From Chrysemys picta bellii (Eukaryota > Chordata > Testudines > Emydidae): DNA of 64,000 bases. Below, in pieces: positions 44,661-56,958 of the stretch. Under the pieces are notes generated by a model that saw only the letters and a program-made list of their open reading frames with translations, did no database searches and was not told the origin of the DNA. Numbering within the stretch: the stretch's first letter is position 1; each line of letters begins with the position of its first letter. The stretch spans positions 65,397,787 through 65,461,786 of the forward strand of contig NC_088792.1 of NCBI RefSeq assembly GCF_011386835.1, in the 5' to 3' direction. Both the position numbers and the translations under genes were made by a program.

Positions 44661-47600
44661 TTATATGCATTCTTATGTCAATGAAGCTTAACTGTGGCTC
44701 TTTTAGTCATGTTCTCTAGATTTGAAGGTATGGATAGGAGGGGCAAAGTCTTCTCAATAGAAGGCCCTCAGCTCTAGACTTCACGGTCTCCAAATTACCT
44801 CTAATATGGCTCAGTATGAATGAATTAATGAAATGTAAAAGACTTCCCATATTTCTCTCCTCACAGTGGCTGATCAATGCCTGCATTCTCATATCCTAAC
44901 TTTTCATTTTCTGCCAAAAGCCCTTTGTGGCAGGCATAAATTTTGGTAATTAATTTGGTAATATTTGCTTTACTCATCAAAGTAAATTTCCTCCCAGTGG
45001 ACTTTATGTACTTGCTGCAATTGATTAACAATAGCTTCTGGGCTACTGTTCATGTTTTCTAATCCCTATGGGTTCAATAAACTCTAGTTTGGATAGATCT
45101 GTACTAGATGTTGTTATAATTAGAATTGTTCATTCTCATGCTCTGCCCCTTTTTCCAAAGTGCCCACTGTGAGTATTTCTCTCCCAGCCCCAGCAGTAAC
45201 TTGTATGTTATAATCTTTGTAGATCATGTAAAGTTAACTACTGCATATTGGCTTATTGGCTCTAAAGAAACAAGAGTATCTGAGAATACCAAATGTTATA
45301 GCAAATAGATATAAAAGGAAAACTGTATTACACCATAATATACTCAAGTCCAGATCTTCAGCTGTTGCAAATCTTACTGCAGCTGTGGAGCTGACCCTAT
45401 GTATATGAATGCTTATTTTTGCCTCTTTACAAATTAATAATATTTTTGTATAGTAACTAAAAGTTCTAAACAGCAAACTTTCTCTGACATCCATCTAATC
45501 TTCACTATAAATCTGAATACCATAATAATAATTAGTATCTTGAGCAACAGACTGATTGACTTGAACATATGTCCGATTTTTTAGAATCTTAAGAGATAGT
45601 CAGTTGACTGATCCTTTAGTAAAGTCCCATGATATTATTGGTATATATTTTCTGCAAAGTTTATAGAAAGTTTCTTTGGTAATGTTAATCCTGTGTGTTT
45701 TCAGTAGGATAAGGTAGTTTAGAGTTCACATTGTCATATTTACAATGTGGGCTCTGTTGATACAGTGAGTAGATTTAGGACAAGCTTTTTGCTGAGAGGC
45801 ATTGTGTTCTGTACTCTTAAGTCAGTGTCAGAGAGCTGGTCTTGTGGGTCATTTCCCTGAATGCATAATAAAGAGTTAAACCCTTGGAACATATGAAATA
45901 GTGGCTCTATACCCCAAATCAGCGTACATGATAGCAACCACATAAGCAATGTATGAGTGAGGGTGTTTGATAATCCCATTTTGAGCATCTGAAATGTAAA
46001 CCTGAGTTTGTTTTGTTCCAAACAGAAACTAAGTAGTAATGTTTATGCAGTATAAGGTATTGCATTTGCTTGTAAGTGTTGCAAGGGGGTATTCAAGAGG
46101 CTTCAAAAGACTATTCAAATGCTTTTGCCATTGATTATCCTTCAGAGAAATTTTAAGATTTCAAGTCCAAAGTGTGAAGCTTGGGGTATACACTTGCAAA
46201 TTTCTCTACTAAGAAGTTGTACCAAAAAAAAAAAAAGAGCTTATTTAGTGAGGCCATTGTCTGAGTGTTTCTTCGAATTAGTTTTTCCCCAATTATGAAG
46301 TTTCTTCTTTTATTAACCACCTTGAAGAAGTACCTATCTTATGGGTACATATAGAAATCCCTAGAAGGTTAATTATTAAATTTAATTAGGTGTTCTTCAA
46401 ATTTCAGTAGTATTATACCCTAGAAAAAGTATCCAATAGATCATAGTGCCTTGAGCATCACATCTTTTAGTCAGCATTTTCCTGTCCTGAAGGAAAACCT
46501 GGTATCCTGTATATTGAAATAATGGCATTTATACCAATGCACACAATTGCTTATTTACAGAGAAGTGCCTCGGATAAGATGCTGTCTGACCTCCTGAGGG
46601 AGAAAAGTATCTTCACCACAAATCAGGTTAGAAAGAATAAAAGGGGAGCAATATGTTACTTCGGTGCTTTTAAAGTGGAGGGTTAATTTGAGTTTCTGTA
46701 AAATGGTACCAGTGTCAAACATATCCAACTACAGTTGCCTAGTTCCAGAATTTCCAGCTGGGAAAGTCAGTAGCTCCTTTTGTTTTCTGTCTTCGGAGCC
46801 TCAACAAGTTGATTCTCAGTCTCTTGCCATATAAATTGCTGCATATTCTCTCCAGGAGTTTTTTTTTTTTTTTAATACTAAATAGATAGAAATACTGGGA
46901 GGACTTGTACTGTACAAGAACATTCTTTTTTTTTTCTTTTTCTTTTTTTTATCAAGTTAATTCAGCCAAGCAGAAAGAATGAGAAACTATGCCATTGCAA
47001 AAGCTCTTGACTCAAGGTACATAATTAAAGAGACTCCCACTGAGTGGGTAGATATGGGTATCAACTCTGACTTTGTCATATCTTCACAAACATAAAATAC
47101 AATTCCATAGGCTAAGATTTCCTTAAGGCCTTGGAGAAGAATGGAGGTGTGCGTCCCATTGGGATAAAGCAGGATTTATCTTCAAAAAGAGCAATTTTAT
47201 GTTATTTATTGTGGATTGTGATGACCTGAATGACTGGAGAATCTGTGATTGTTGTTGCAAGTCGTTCAGTGGGTAGAACAAATAGAAGAGATGACAAAGG
47301 ACACATTTACTTTGTGCCACTCTTTAAGGAGAATGTTTCTGATGTGGATCTATTAAAAAAAAAAAAAAAAGAATGCAACTGGAGAACAGTAACAGTTTGA
47401 TGGCGGTTATAAAAGTGATGTCTGCAATTAAATTTCTCCAGTATGACAAAAAGATCAACCCAAAGAACTCTTTCAAAGACCCTTTTCTGAAACTACTTCT
47501 AGGAGAAATTGCTTTTATTCATTTGTGTTATGTGATTATTGATGCTTAATATTTACCTATTATCATTATTTGTGTTCCCCCAGGAATATAGACAGATTAG

Positions 47601-48473
47601 TAATAGTTAATACTAAGGCTAGAGGTAATTTGTTTGCTAAGAATTTTTGCCATATTTTATTGTCTAAGATCATTAATGATATTGTTATTATTTGTATTAT
47701 AGTAGTACCTAAGAGCTTCAGTCATAGACCATTTTGATATGCATTTGTACAGTGTCTATCAAACATTTTCCCTGCCCCAAAGAGTTTGCAATGTTAGAAT
47801 ATTAGCCAGTGAGATTTACAATTTTCTGGATATATATATTTTTAGGAGTTATTATTATTATAACACAGGCTTGCAAACAGGAACAGGGCAGTTTCCCTGT
47901 TCAAGGCAGTGATAGAACAAATGAAGTATTTGAGGCACTAAAAGCTCCTGAAAAGCCATTGGAAATTGCCATTTAAAAGGTCCCTTATACTGTGTTGAAC
48001 TTCATCTGAGCTCTATTCTTCAAACTCTACATTTTGTTCTTCAGTGATCTGTGTAATTTTTTGAGGTTTTCAAAGCAACTATGTAATTGTATTGTATTAG
48101 GAGCTTATGTGAGTGAATACTTTTTTCCCCCATAGAACTCAGAAAATATTGTCATTACTTTGCTATCAGTTAGGGGTTTTTTAAATATTCTTCCATTGCA
48201 ATTATGAGTATAAGTCAAATGAGAGAGCTGCTTATGTCCTTGCTATGATGATGTTGTCAGCATGGAATGGAATTTCTTCAGGTTGAGCTTCTGTTTCTGG
48301 GAAACAGCAGTTGTTAGATTTTATTTTTCCCCCTCCAAGTCCAATTGCTTTGGTAAAAAGACTTTTGATTTGTGTCATTTATTAATGGGCATTATTCTAA
48401 TGTAGGCCTTAGCTGCCTTGCACAAATCCCATAAGGAGACTGCCCTGTTGTGATTTATTTCAAAATATTTCTA
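44661..48473. other. AT-rich unannotated DNA
   Basis: No gene. Poly-A or poly-T runs occur at 46219-46233, 46859-46875, 46927-46951 and 47354-47370. A block near 47735-47800 ('catttgtacagtgtctatca', 'tgccccaaagagtttgcaat') looks like an ancient LINE or SINE tail. Confidence 0.4.
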
Positions 48474-48940
48474 TCTAATCATAGATTTGTAGGACTGGAA
48501 GGAACCTCAAGAGGTCATTTAGTCCATCTTCCCATGCTGAGGTAGTATTAAGTATGCCTAGACCATCCCTGACCAGTGTTTGTCTAACCTGGTTTCTTAA
48601 AAACCACCAGTGACAGTTATTCCACAATCTCCCTTGATAGCTTGTTCTAATGCTTAACTCTCCTTAGAATTTGCACATTTTTTCCTGATAGCCAGCCTAA
48701 AACTCCCTCACTGCAAACTAAACTAGTTACTTCTTGTCCTGCCCTCAGGAGACATGGAAAACAGTTGATCACCCGTCTTCTTTATAACAACTTTTACATA
48801 TCTGAAGATTGTTTATCATGTTCCCCTCTCAGTTTTTTCTTCTATAGACTAAACATGCTCAGTTCTTTCAACCTTTCCTTGTAGGTCATGTTTTCTAAAC
48901 CTCTTATCACGCTGTCCTCTGGACTTCTCCAGTAATGTCA
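48474..48940 (-). repeat. Old CR1 LINE 3' fragment
   Basis: The block order follows the CR1 copies at 18452 and 24664 but is much more diverged: 'taatcatagatttgtaggac', 'gaacctcaagaggtcattta', 'cctgaccagtgtttgtctaa', 'ctatagactaaacatgctca' and 'cctttccttgtaggtcatgt'. It encodes the eroded C-terminal end of the RT and the 3' UTR and belongs to an older subfamily. Confidence 0.75.
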
Positions 48941-51900
48941 TTGAGCATATAAGAAGGAAATTTTCATCTGGGTATCTGGTCCTTGACATCTCATGCTCTT
49001 AATCAAGGGCAGAGCAGTGCATTATATGTGATGAATATTACACTTGTCTTAGAAGCTACATATTTCAAAATGAGGCGTCATGAACTTTGGAGTGGAAAAT
49101 AAAGTTACTATTTGGACTTAGCTTCCTCCAGACATCAACTAAGTCTTGTTCTCTGAGACAAGAATTGAAGGTTTTAGATTTTTTTGTTTATCTGGAAATA
49201 TGAGTGGAGGAGAGACTTCTAACACAGCATTAAACATCCCTGCAGAAAGGATAGAGTCTGTAACCACAAACCCCACTAAATAGAACAGTAGTAGTATATC
49301 CAGTATTTATATTTTTAAGTGGCCTCATCCAAATAGCACCTTTTTTTCCCCTGCATAACATTTTAATTAAGAAACACTTGCAATTGTACAACTCAAGAGC
49401 CACACTCTGGATCTGAGATCTAAAAATTCCTCTTTAGCGTGATTGTGGTTAATGGAGACTATTGAAGTACTGCTCTATTCCCTACTTACAATTTAGCATC
49501 TCCCTTAATGTAGGGGCACATGATCTTAAATCTTCCCTTCACAGTACTTTGTCCCATAAATAACTCTTCTCTCCTCAGATGAGCTGTCTTTTCCCCTACT
49601 AGTCACTTAATTCCTGTGTTTAAATTTGCATGTGTCATATCTCTTGGATGACAGAGTTGAAATCAAGTACATTGACGCTGCTCTTTTAAAGGGGGTATTT
49701 AAGACTAGCTGAAGGAGTGTGGAATGCAGTTCATTTTTCCTCTATCTTAAAGAATATACTGGTAACTGAGCCTAGAAAACCTACTAGAAGTGCTAGGAGT
49801 AAATGCTTCTAGCACACAAAGACATTTACATATCAGTACTACATGGAAGAGGAGACTTACAAAGTGTTGCACAAGACACCATTAACCCACCCTTCCTTTG
49901 TCCCAGTTTATGTCAGGCTTGCACTCTTATAGTGACTATTTTCCCAGCATGCCTTTCTGGGTGTGGCCCTTTAAATTGGGCAGAGACAAGCAGCTGCAGC
50001 CCTAAAGTAGTCATTTTGCATTTGACTGCTGCTTGTTGCACTTCCCATTCCTCTAGCTGTAAGTATCTAGATTCCCCCTGGAGCATGTTTGTTTTTAGAT
50101 TTCCTGTTCGTTTTTCCTCCTTCAAACAGGCTACGCTTTGAAGTTTTTCAAGGTTCAATGAAAAACTACTATTGTCCAAAAGGCAAACCTTTGGGGCCAT
50201 AGAGTAGCCTAGACTAAACTATAAAATAGGCATTTCTATGGAGAGAAAGCTGAATCACATTTGTAATTATGGTGCAAGGTAAAAGTTTAGAACTATGTGA
50301 TCTAGTCAATCCATAGCCAAACGCCCATTGATGGGACTATGATGATAAATATAAAGAGCAATAAATATAAGAGTAATTATATGTTTCTGCCCATTCTCTG
50401 TATCCTTCCCTATTCCCTGTGTTTGTGTATTGTCTTGCTGCAGGGAAGCAAACTACTAATTCCCCAGCTCCTCTGTGGACTTCACACCTACTTTTACTGT
50501 TCAAATCAGCAATTAAGTGGTTAGATTGAAAGAGAAGCTCGTACTTCTGTCAGTATTTCAAACAGTCAGCAGACAATACTGCCTCTGTGTCCAGCCTCTT
50601 CATAATTTGGAGATTTTTTTTCAAACCTTTTTAAAAATATGGGTCGGATCCAGTCTGCAAGCCGTGCATTGGACATTGCTGAGCTAGACTTATTTTTTAA
50701 AAAAGGTTAATTCTGGAGTTTGTGATGGCAGTCAGAATCCAGGAGTCTATAACGTCAATCCCTTGCTTTGTCCCTGTATACACCAGCATCTTCTTTCAAT
50801 CATTTTCCCTTCTGGAGGCATTTCTAAGCTTGACCTAATCACTAGAAACAACAGTAAAGCTACTACTTTTACAGCTGCTGTGTATTAGAGCTTCATAGTT
50901 AAATATAAACTGCACTGTAACCTTATTGATGAACTACAGGTGGCAAATATTAATGTGAACTCTATGAAATCTGTGGCAAAATGATGATAATACATTTTCT
51001 CTTACCAGATAAAATCAAGCCAGGAGAGACACACTTACAGTATTGGAAATATTGGAAAAAATACAAACATTGTATTATAAAGATGCCACAATTATATTTT
51101 GCAGCTCCTTCCTACATCAATATTTCCATATAATAACTTAAGTACCAGATGTTAGAGTATTTTTTGTAATAGTGCCTTCTAACCTGGAATGAGCACCAGC
51201 ATTTTGATACCAAGTATGTTCAAATAGCAACAAGTTTCTCACCAAAGCATTTTTTCCCCACTGGGTTATGTCCAGCCATTACCTAAGAGATTTCACGCAA
51301 ATAAAACACATTACAAAATAAGGTCTTGGTTAAGAAAGGAAAGAGATGGTCCAGGGAATCAAGGTAGCAATTGTTTGATGGAAAAGGAAACAATCTGAAG
51401 ACTTGATTATAATTGGGATTTTGTTAAGGACTTAGGTTGATTGAGGTTCTTTTTTGTATTCAGTAATTTTGTATGTGATTTTAAGTAATGGCAGATTGCC
51501 TAAACTTAAGCTTTGGATAGACACCTATTTTGTTTTAGAAACTGAAATAAAGCCAATATGTTTGGGGAACTACTATCTAAAACGAACATGTATAGCTCTT
51601 TGTGTCAAGGACTATGTGTGTTATGTGTTTGTACAACACATTTTGAGCACCACTCTGTTAAATAGACTGCATTTTAACATATCGTCTGGAAACGTGTGGA
51701 TTTCAAAAAGGTTGGAAATTTGGCTAAGAAATTAGGGATTTGTCTACAGTACAAACTTTCACATATTTAGGATGTTAGTGAACTATCCTGCTACCTGTCA
51801 TGATGCTGCTCATGATTTAGGTGTCTTCAGGGACCAGGACAAATTGTGTTCAGCATTATTAAACCTGAGAGTTTAATGTGTTAGTTGAGACAATGCTGAA

Positions 51901-52162
51901 CGTGACTTGTTTTTGTCTACACCAACCAACTGCTAAGTATGGTCAATATCTTGTCATCTAATTTGATTGTTCACAATTTGGTTCAACCATGGTAAATTTT
52001 GTAGTGAGTGAACTTCTATATCGAGCAACACCTTGATTGGTAAAGCACTTTACCACTTGCTTAACTTTAAGCATGTGAATAGTCTCATCAATCAGAGACC
52101 AAGCCCAAGAGCCAAATAAAAACAACATTTGAAATGAGGACAACTGTTACATCCTTCTATAG
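48941..52162. other. Unannotated spacer
   Basis: No gene. Open frames at 49803-50200 (both strands) and 51454-51735 show no domain or repeat match that I recognise. Confidence 0.4.
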
Positions 52163-52267
52163 GCAGGTGTGATGCATGACCAGAAAGGGTTAAGCATCCT
52201 GCAGGATGAATGACTCAAATGCAACCCTTAAAGACATATGGGGAGATAATGTTTGCGTATTTACATA

Positions 52268-53071
52268 CAGGGCCGGCTTTAGCAAGTGCGGGGCCTGATT
52301 CATGGGGCTTGTATTCACCGGGCGGCACTCCGAGTCTTCAGCGGTACTTCAGATTGCTGCGTTGCAGCCAGGGTTGCAGGGCCACGCGGTTGCTGGGCTC
52401 GGGCTGGCGCTCCAGCCAGGGGAGCGGGGCTGTGGGGCTCAGGCCAGCGCTCCGGCCGGGGGAGCAGGGCTGTGGGGCTTGCAGGGCTCGGGCCGGCGCT
52501 CCAGCTGGGGGAGCGGGGCCGCGGGGCTTGCCAGGCTCAGGCCGGCGCTCCGGCCAGGGGAGCAGGGCTGCGGGGCTTGCAGGGCTCGGGCCGGCGCTCC
52601 AGCCGGGGGACTGGGGCCATGGGGCTTGCCAGGCTCGCAGGGCCGGCTCCAGGGTTTTGGCCGCCCCAAGCAGCCAAAACAAAAAAACAAAAACAAAACA
52701 AAACAAAAAAGCCACGATCGTGATCTGCGGCGGCAATTCGGCGGGAGGTCCTTCACTCCCAGGCGGAATGAGGGACCCTCCGCCGAATTGCCGCCGAATA
52801 CCTGGACATGCCGCCCCTCTCCGGAGCGGCCGCCCCAAGCACCTGCTTGAGAAGCTGGTGCCTGGAGCTGGCCCTGCAGGCTCGGGATGGCACTCCGGCC
52901 GGGGGAGCAGGGCTGCGGGGCTTGCCAGGCTCGGGCCGATGCTCCAGCCGGGGGAGCAGGGCCATGGGGCTTGCAGGGCTCGGGCCGGCACGCCGGCCGG
53001 GGGAGCAGGGCCCTCTTAGGCGCGGAGACCGATTCCGGGGAATCAGCGGAATCAGCCTAAAGCCGGCCCTG
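52268..53071. mobile_element. hAT-type non-autonomous element (CAGGGCCGGCTTTAG ends)
   Basis: The left end is CAGGGCCGGCTTTAGC and the right end CCTAAAGCCGGCCCTG. A perfect 8-bp duplication TTTACATA flanks it (52260-52267 and 53072-53079). Same family as the element at 22405 (both read 'aagtgcggggcc' next to the left end and 'ggaatc…cggaatc' near the right). The interior is a minisatellite with a period of about 49-50 bp ('ggccggcgctcc' near 52443, 52491, 52540 and 52590). It is itself split by a second hAT at 52638. Open frames here are artefacts. Confidence 0.93.
52638..52876. mobile_element. hAT-type MITE (CAGGGCCGGCTCCAGG ends), nested
   Basis: The left end is CAGGGCCGGCTCCAGG and the right end CCTGGAGCTGGCCCTG, near-perfect complements. 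A perfect 8-bp duplication CAGGCTCG flanks it (52630-52637 and 52877-52884). It contains an A/C-rich run (52676-52710) and an inverted repeat around 'cggcggcaattcggcggga' and 'ccgccgaattgccgccg'. It lies inside the minisatellite of the hAT at 52268 and shares end sequence with the element at 10489. Confidence 0.93.
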
Positions 53072-53288
53072 TTTACATATATATTGGTAGTGGTCAACAA
53101 TGTAATCAAACAGTCCCTGTCTGTGCTGTATTCTGTTATTTCAGAGCTCAAAGGGACATAAATGTACTGTAAACATAGGATATTGCTGTATTCATTTCTC
53201 TTTGAAATGTATAGCAAATCATCTGCGAATGGTGGAAAAACAGGCAATTGCCTTATGTTAATCTGTGTGAATAATTACTAGGTATTTG

Positions 53289-53956
53289 TGATAAATGAAA
53301 AGGGGGGCAACAGCTGATTAAACAACATGTGCACAAACCTTTTAAGACACAAAAATCCAATTCTGTTCTTAAAAAAGGTAAATTTTATTAATAAAAAAAA
53401 TACCTCTGGGAACTCAGGCTATTGCTAGATTTTAAAAGAGCAACTTACAAGAATTAAGCACCAAGAATAGCTTTCTTGAGGTCCAGCTTAAAGGTTACAA
53501 GCAAAACTAAAGCACCTGTGGTTAGCACAGAGGAATCCACAAGCCAGAATGAAATAAAAGGGATAAACCTAATCGCTTCTTCCTAGACATTTCTGGATCT
53601 ACTTACATATCTGGAGTTTTAAATGAGTAGTTTCTAGGTATGATACTGATGATTTTTCATACCTGGCCCAAGCTTCTTACAGCATGACTGCAGCCCTGTC
53701 CACCTCTCTCCGGGAGAACAACAACAGACAGACAAAAGGGAAGTCTTTTTCTAATTTTTAAAAGTTCTAGCCTTCCCCTTGGCTCTTTTGGCCAGGTGCC
53801 CACTCACTTCCTTTTACCTATGCATGGCAGTAAGACTTTTTAACCCTTTCCAGGTAGAGCAATTAGAGAACAGCTACTAAGAGGGATTTTATAGCTACTG
53901 GCTGGCTGGGTGTCCATAAAAGGGAGCTCTCCCTCCTCCCCCCATTTCATTTATCA
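53289..53956. mobile_element. LTR-like insert with TG…CA ends and long inverted termini
   Basis: The left edge TGATAAATGAAAAGGGGGG and the right edge CCCCCCATTTCATTTATCA are complementary at 18 of 19 positions. It starts TG and ends CA, as LTRs do. It has 'ttttattaataaaaaaa' near the left edge and 'ccataaaagggagc' near the right edge. I see no clear target duplication. It sits inside the LTR at 52168. The family is not named. Confidence 0.5.
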
Positions 53957-54675
53957 TAGTGATGCTTAGGAAATGAGGGCCTATTGTTGGCCTAGGGACT
54001 CGAACCTGTCAAAGGAGGCCTGAATTGTATAAAATATGTTTGGGTTCCAATCCTTTTTATCTCAGATCTGCTTAAACTTCATCAGGGGAAGTTTGAGTCG
54101 CAAGATTGAGATCCCAGTCCTAAATTGGAACACCCTGAATATGATATTGGACACTGGACTATAACCTATGGACTAAATTCTAAAAGAACTCTTTGCAACT
54201 ACAAAGCTCACCATCTCTGTTATGAATCTGAACCTCAATAATTGAACTCATGCCTGTATATATATATTGATCTTTTAACCTACTCTCTCTCTTTTCTTTT
54301 TTAATAAATTGTAGTTTAGTTAATAAGAATTGGCTGTACATGTGTATTTGGGTAAAGATCTGGAATATTTATTAACCTAGGAGGTAATGTGTCCGATCCT
54401 TTGGAATTAGTAGAACTTTTTTATATGATGAATAAGATTTTCATTCATCCTTATCATATCTGACTTGGGTATCTGGATGGAGGCCTGAGGCTGGGTTACT
54501 TTAAGAAACCTGTGTTGTTGGCTTCTGGGCAACCAGTGAGGTAATAAAGAAGCTGTTTTATGCTGGCTTGGTAAATCTAAGTTTTAGAATATCCACCAAC
54601 TTCTGGGGATTGTCTGCCCCATTCTTTGCAGTTCATCCTAACTGAGTGACCTCAGCTGGCTCCTATCACAGCAGG

Positions 54676-55973
54676 ATTCAGTTTTTATTTTCTTGCCCCT
54701 TTTCTTAATTAAATTCTGGTGGAGGACACTGATCACTTTGCAATTAAAGTAAGTGTTTGAAAAATATTGGAGACTTGCCTGTTCTTACCTTTAAAATTAC
54801 CAATTAAGTATGTTGGTTGAATATCCTTACATGATGTGTATCAGCTGATTTATAATACTGATGTTCAATTATTGTCTTTTGTAGGTGAGGAAATATCCTT
54901 GCACTTGAATCCAAATCTATTATTCTTCTAGAACCTAATCCAAAGCCCACTGAAGATTCCATTGACTTCAGTGGACTTTAGATCAGGCTTCTACTTGCCT
55001 ATTGGTCAATGCTCTCTGGAACTTGACTAGTGGAACATGCCTCTGGTTAGGAACCAGAACCTTTTCTTATCAGCAAGATATTTCCTTTAACAATTTCCTG
55101 GGGTGTTTTATTCTCACCTCAACCTTGGACTCCTGTGAAATTTTCCATTTTGTTTAGTGTTTCTTTTATTGGTATTGATTCCATGTGTGGGTTAAAATCT
55201 TTGTTTTCTTGGCATTGTTTCTTATACAGTTTGTGTTACAAGAAGAATTTAATTTTTGCGGGACCTCATTGGTTTAGTTTAGCTAAGCATGTATTTAAAA
55301 GTTAAATGCTAGATTCTTGTGTTTTTGGTTTTCTTATTGATACAACAGAAATTCAAATACACCTTTGTTTTCCTACAGGGATATTCAAGAGTTATAAACA
55401 TACATATAGATAAGTGTAAATAATCTAATGTACAGTGCAAAAGGAAAAATGCTTTGCTAGACAAGTACAATATTTTTAAACATTAAAGTATTTCATAGCT
55501 TTTAAACATTTCTACAGGCAGAGGCTTCTTTCATAAACCATAACTTTAAGTGTAAAGCTTCTGGATTAAATTCTTCTGTTACACCAGTGTAAATCCTTAA
55601 ATCATTTTCTAGTGGTTAAATTAACACATCTAAATAAGATTTGCCAAATTTTAAGCTCAAGTAAACACTGAATTCAAAATTCAAGAACAGAATTTAACAT
55701 GTTCCATTTAGGCACCTGAAACTACGTATTCCACCATCTCTCTTCATTCTCCCTCCCCCAGTTCTCTCATTTCACCTTTGTATCCGGGTTCCCCTCCTCA
55801 TCCTCTTTCCTCCAGTCTCTCAGGCCATGACTTCAGTAGGAGGAAGGTTTTTTTAACATAGGTTAACAGACATGTATTAAAATCCTAGTCAAGTCAAGAA
55901 AACTGTAGTTTTAACACATCTTTGCTGGATGAGGTAAATTCTAGTGAGGAGTCTAAAATTTATTTCAAGCAGC
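54676..55973. other. Unannotated spacer
   Basis: No gene. 54935-54990 holds a copy of the ancient palindromic repeat ('aaagcccactgaagattcc', 'attgacttcagtggacttta'). Confidence 0.4.
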
Positions 55974-55976
55974 TAA

Positions 55977-56239
55977 GGGCTTGTCTACACTTAAAATGCT
56001 TCAGCAGTGCAGCTTTGCCACTTCAGTGAAGACAGTACCTACGGTGACAGGAGGGCTTCTCCTATTGGCATAGGTAGTCCATCTCCCCGAGACGTGGTAG
56101 CTAGATCGATGGGAGAATTCTCCCACCAACCTAGCGCTGTCTACGTTGGGGGTTAGGTCAGTTTAACTGCATCGCTCAGAGGGGTGGATTTTCCATACTT
56201 ATAGTTACATCGACCTAATTTCCTAGTATAGACCAGTCC
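55977..56239. mobile_element. Harbinger-type MITE, 263 bp
   Basis: The left end GGGCTTGTCTACACTT is matched by the right end 'agtatagaccagtcc' (imperfect complement). TAA stands on both sides (55974-55976 and 56240-56242), the 3-bp duplication expected of PIF/Harbinger elements. It contains 'gctagatcgatgggagaatt' and 'ctgtctacgttgggggttag'. No coding capacity; related to the elements at 56355, 58641 and 58667. Confidence 0.85.
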
Positions 56240-56354
56240 TAATAAATGTTAAAAATGCACCTTTTTTTTCTTTTTTTGAATGCAAAGTCTGCACTACAAA
56301 CTTTGTTGGTCAGGAGTGTGGTGAGTTGTGATCTGAGACTGACTGACAGACATA

Positions 56355-56958
56355 GGGCATGTCTACACTACAAACTTAAGTCAATATACAGCTACTGCAG
56401 TAATTACTGCATTTTTTCATGTCCACAGTGCCCTGTTGTGTAAGTCCTCACCAGGAGTGCTTGCACTGATTTAGGAAGGGTAGTGTGGGGGGCTGAAAGC
56501 AATGGCTCTCAGCTCCTGGTGGAACCCCCAGCTCCTCACCCGGCTGCCTGCCTGGGTAGTAGCAGGGCTCCTTGCAGGGAGCTGGGAGCCCAGGTGGAAG
56601 CTGGGCTCCAAATGGAGCTCCTCACCCATGCCAAGGAAACAGCCCCCACTGAAAGTCACATGGGGTTCACAGCAGGGAGCCTACCAGCCTTTCTTGTCAA
56701 TTTCACAACTCCAGGGCAGAGCTGTGAAATTGACAAGAATGACAGCCAACAGCGGATGTAAGTAACCTAGTGTCTACATGGACACTGCATCACTCTAACT
56801 ACACTGACATAAGCCCTACGCCTCTTGTGGAGGTGTAGTATTATGTCGGTGTAGTAGGGCACTTACATCAGCGGGAGAAAGGCTGTAGTGTGTACACTGA
56901 CATAATTAGGTCTATATAAGATGCCTTATGTCAACCTAACTCTGTAGTGTAACCAGGC
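56355..56958. mobile_element. Harbinger-related MITE with internal hairpin
   Basis: The left end 'gggcatgtctacactaca' is matched loosely by the right end 'ctgtagtgtaaccaggc'. Both are flanked by TA, but a clear 3-bp duplication is not visible. It has a GC-rich core (56480-56650) and a hairpin at 56691-56739 with perfect 17-base arms. Subterminal 'acactgacataa' blocks repeat near the right side. Confidence 0.6.
56691..56739. repeat. Hairpin with 17-base perfect arms
   Basis: TTCTTGTCAATTTCACA at 56691-56707 and its exact complement at 56723-56739, separated by 15 nt. It lies within the MITE-like stretch at 56355-56958 but is not one of its ends. Confidence 0.9.

Larger units (their letters stand above)
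52168..54670 (+). mobile_element. Solo LTR of an LTR retroelement, with nested insertions
   Basis: It starts TGTGATGCATGACC and ends CTCCTATCACA, so TGTGAT and ATCACA form terminal inverted repeats. A perfect 5-bp duplication GCAGG flanks it (52163-52167 and 54671-54675). I recognise both ends as a turtle LTR from memory. Removing the hAT (52268-53071 plus one duplication) and the insert at about 53289-53956 leaves about 1.0 kb. No gag, pol or env is present, so it is a solo LTR made by recombination between two LTRs (inference). Confidence 0.75.

Noticed and set aside
52210..53019. A 269-codon open frame and overlapping frames
   Set aside because: It runs across two nested hAT elements and a minisatellite; not a gene.
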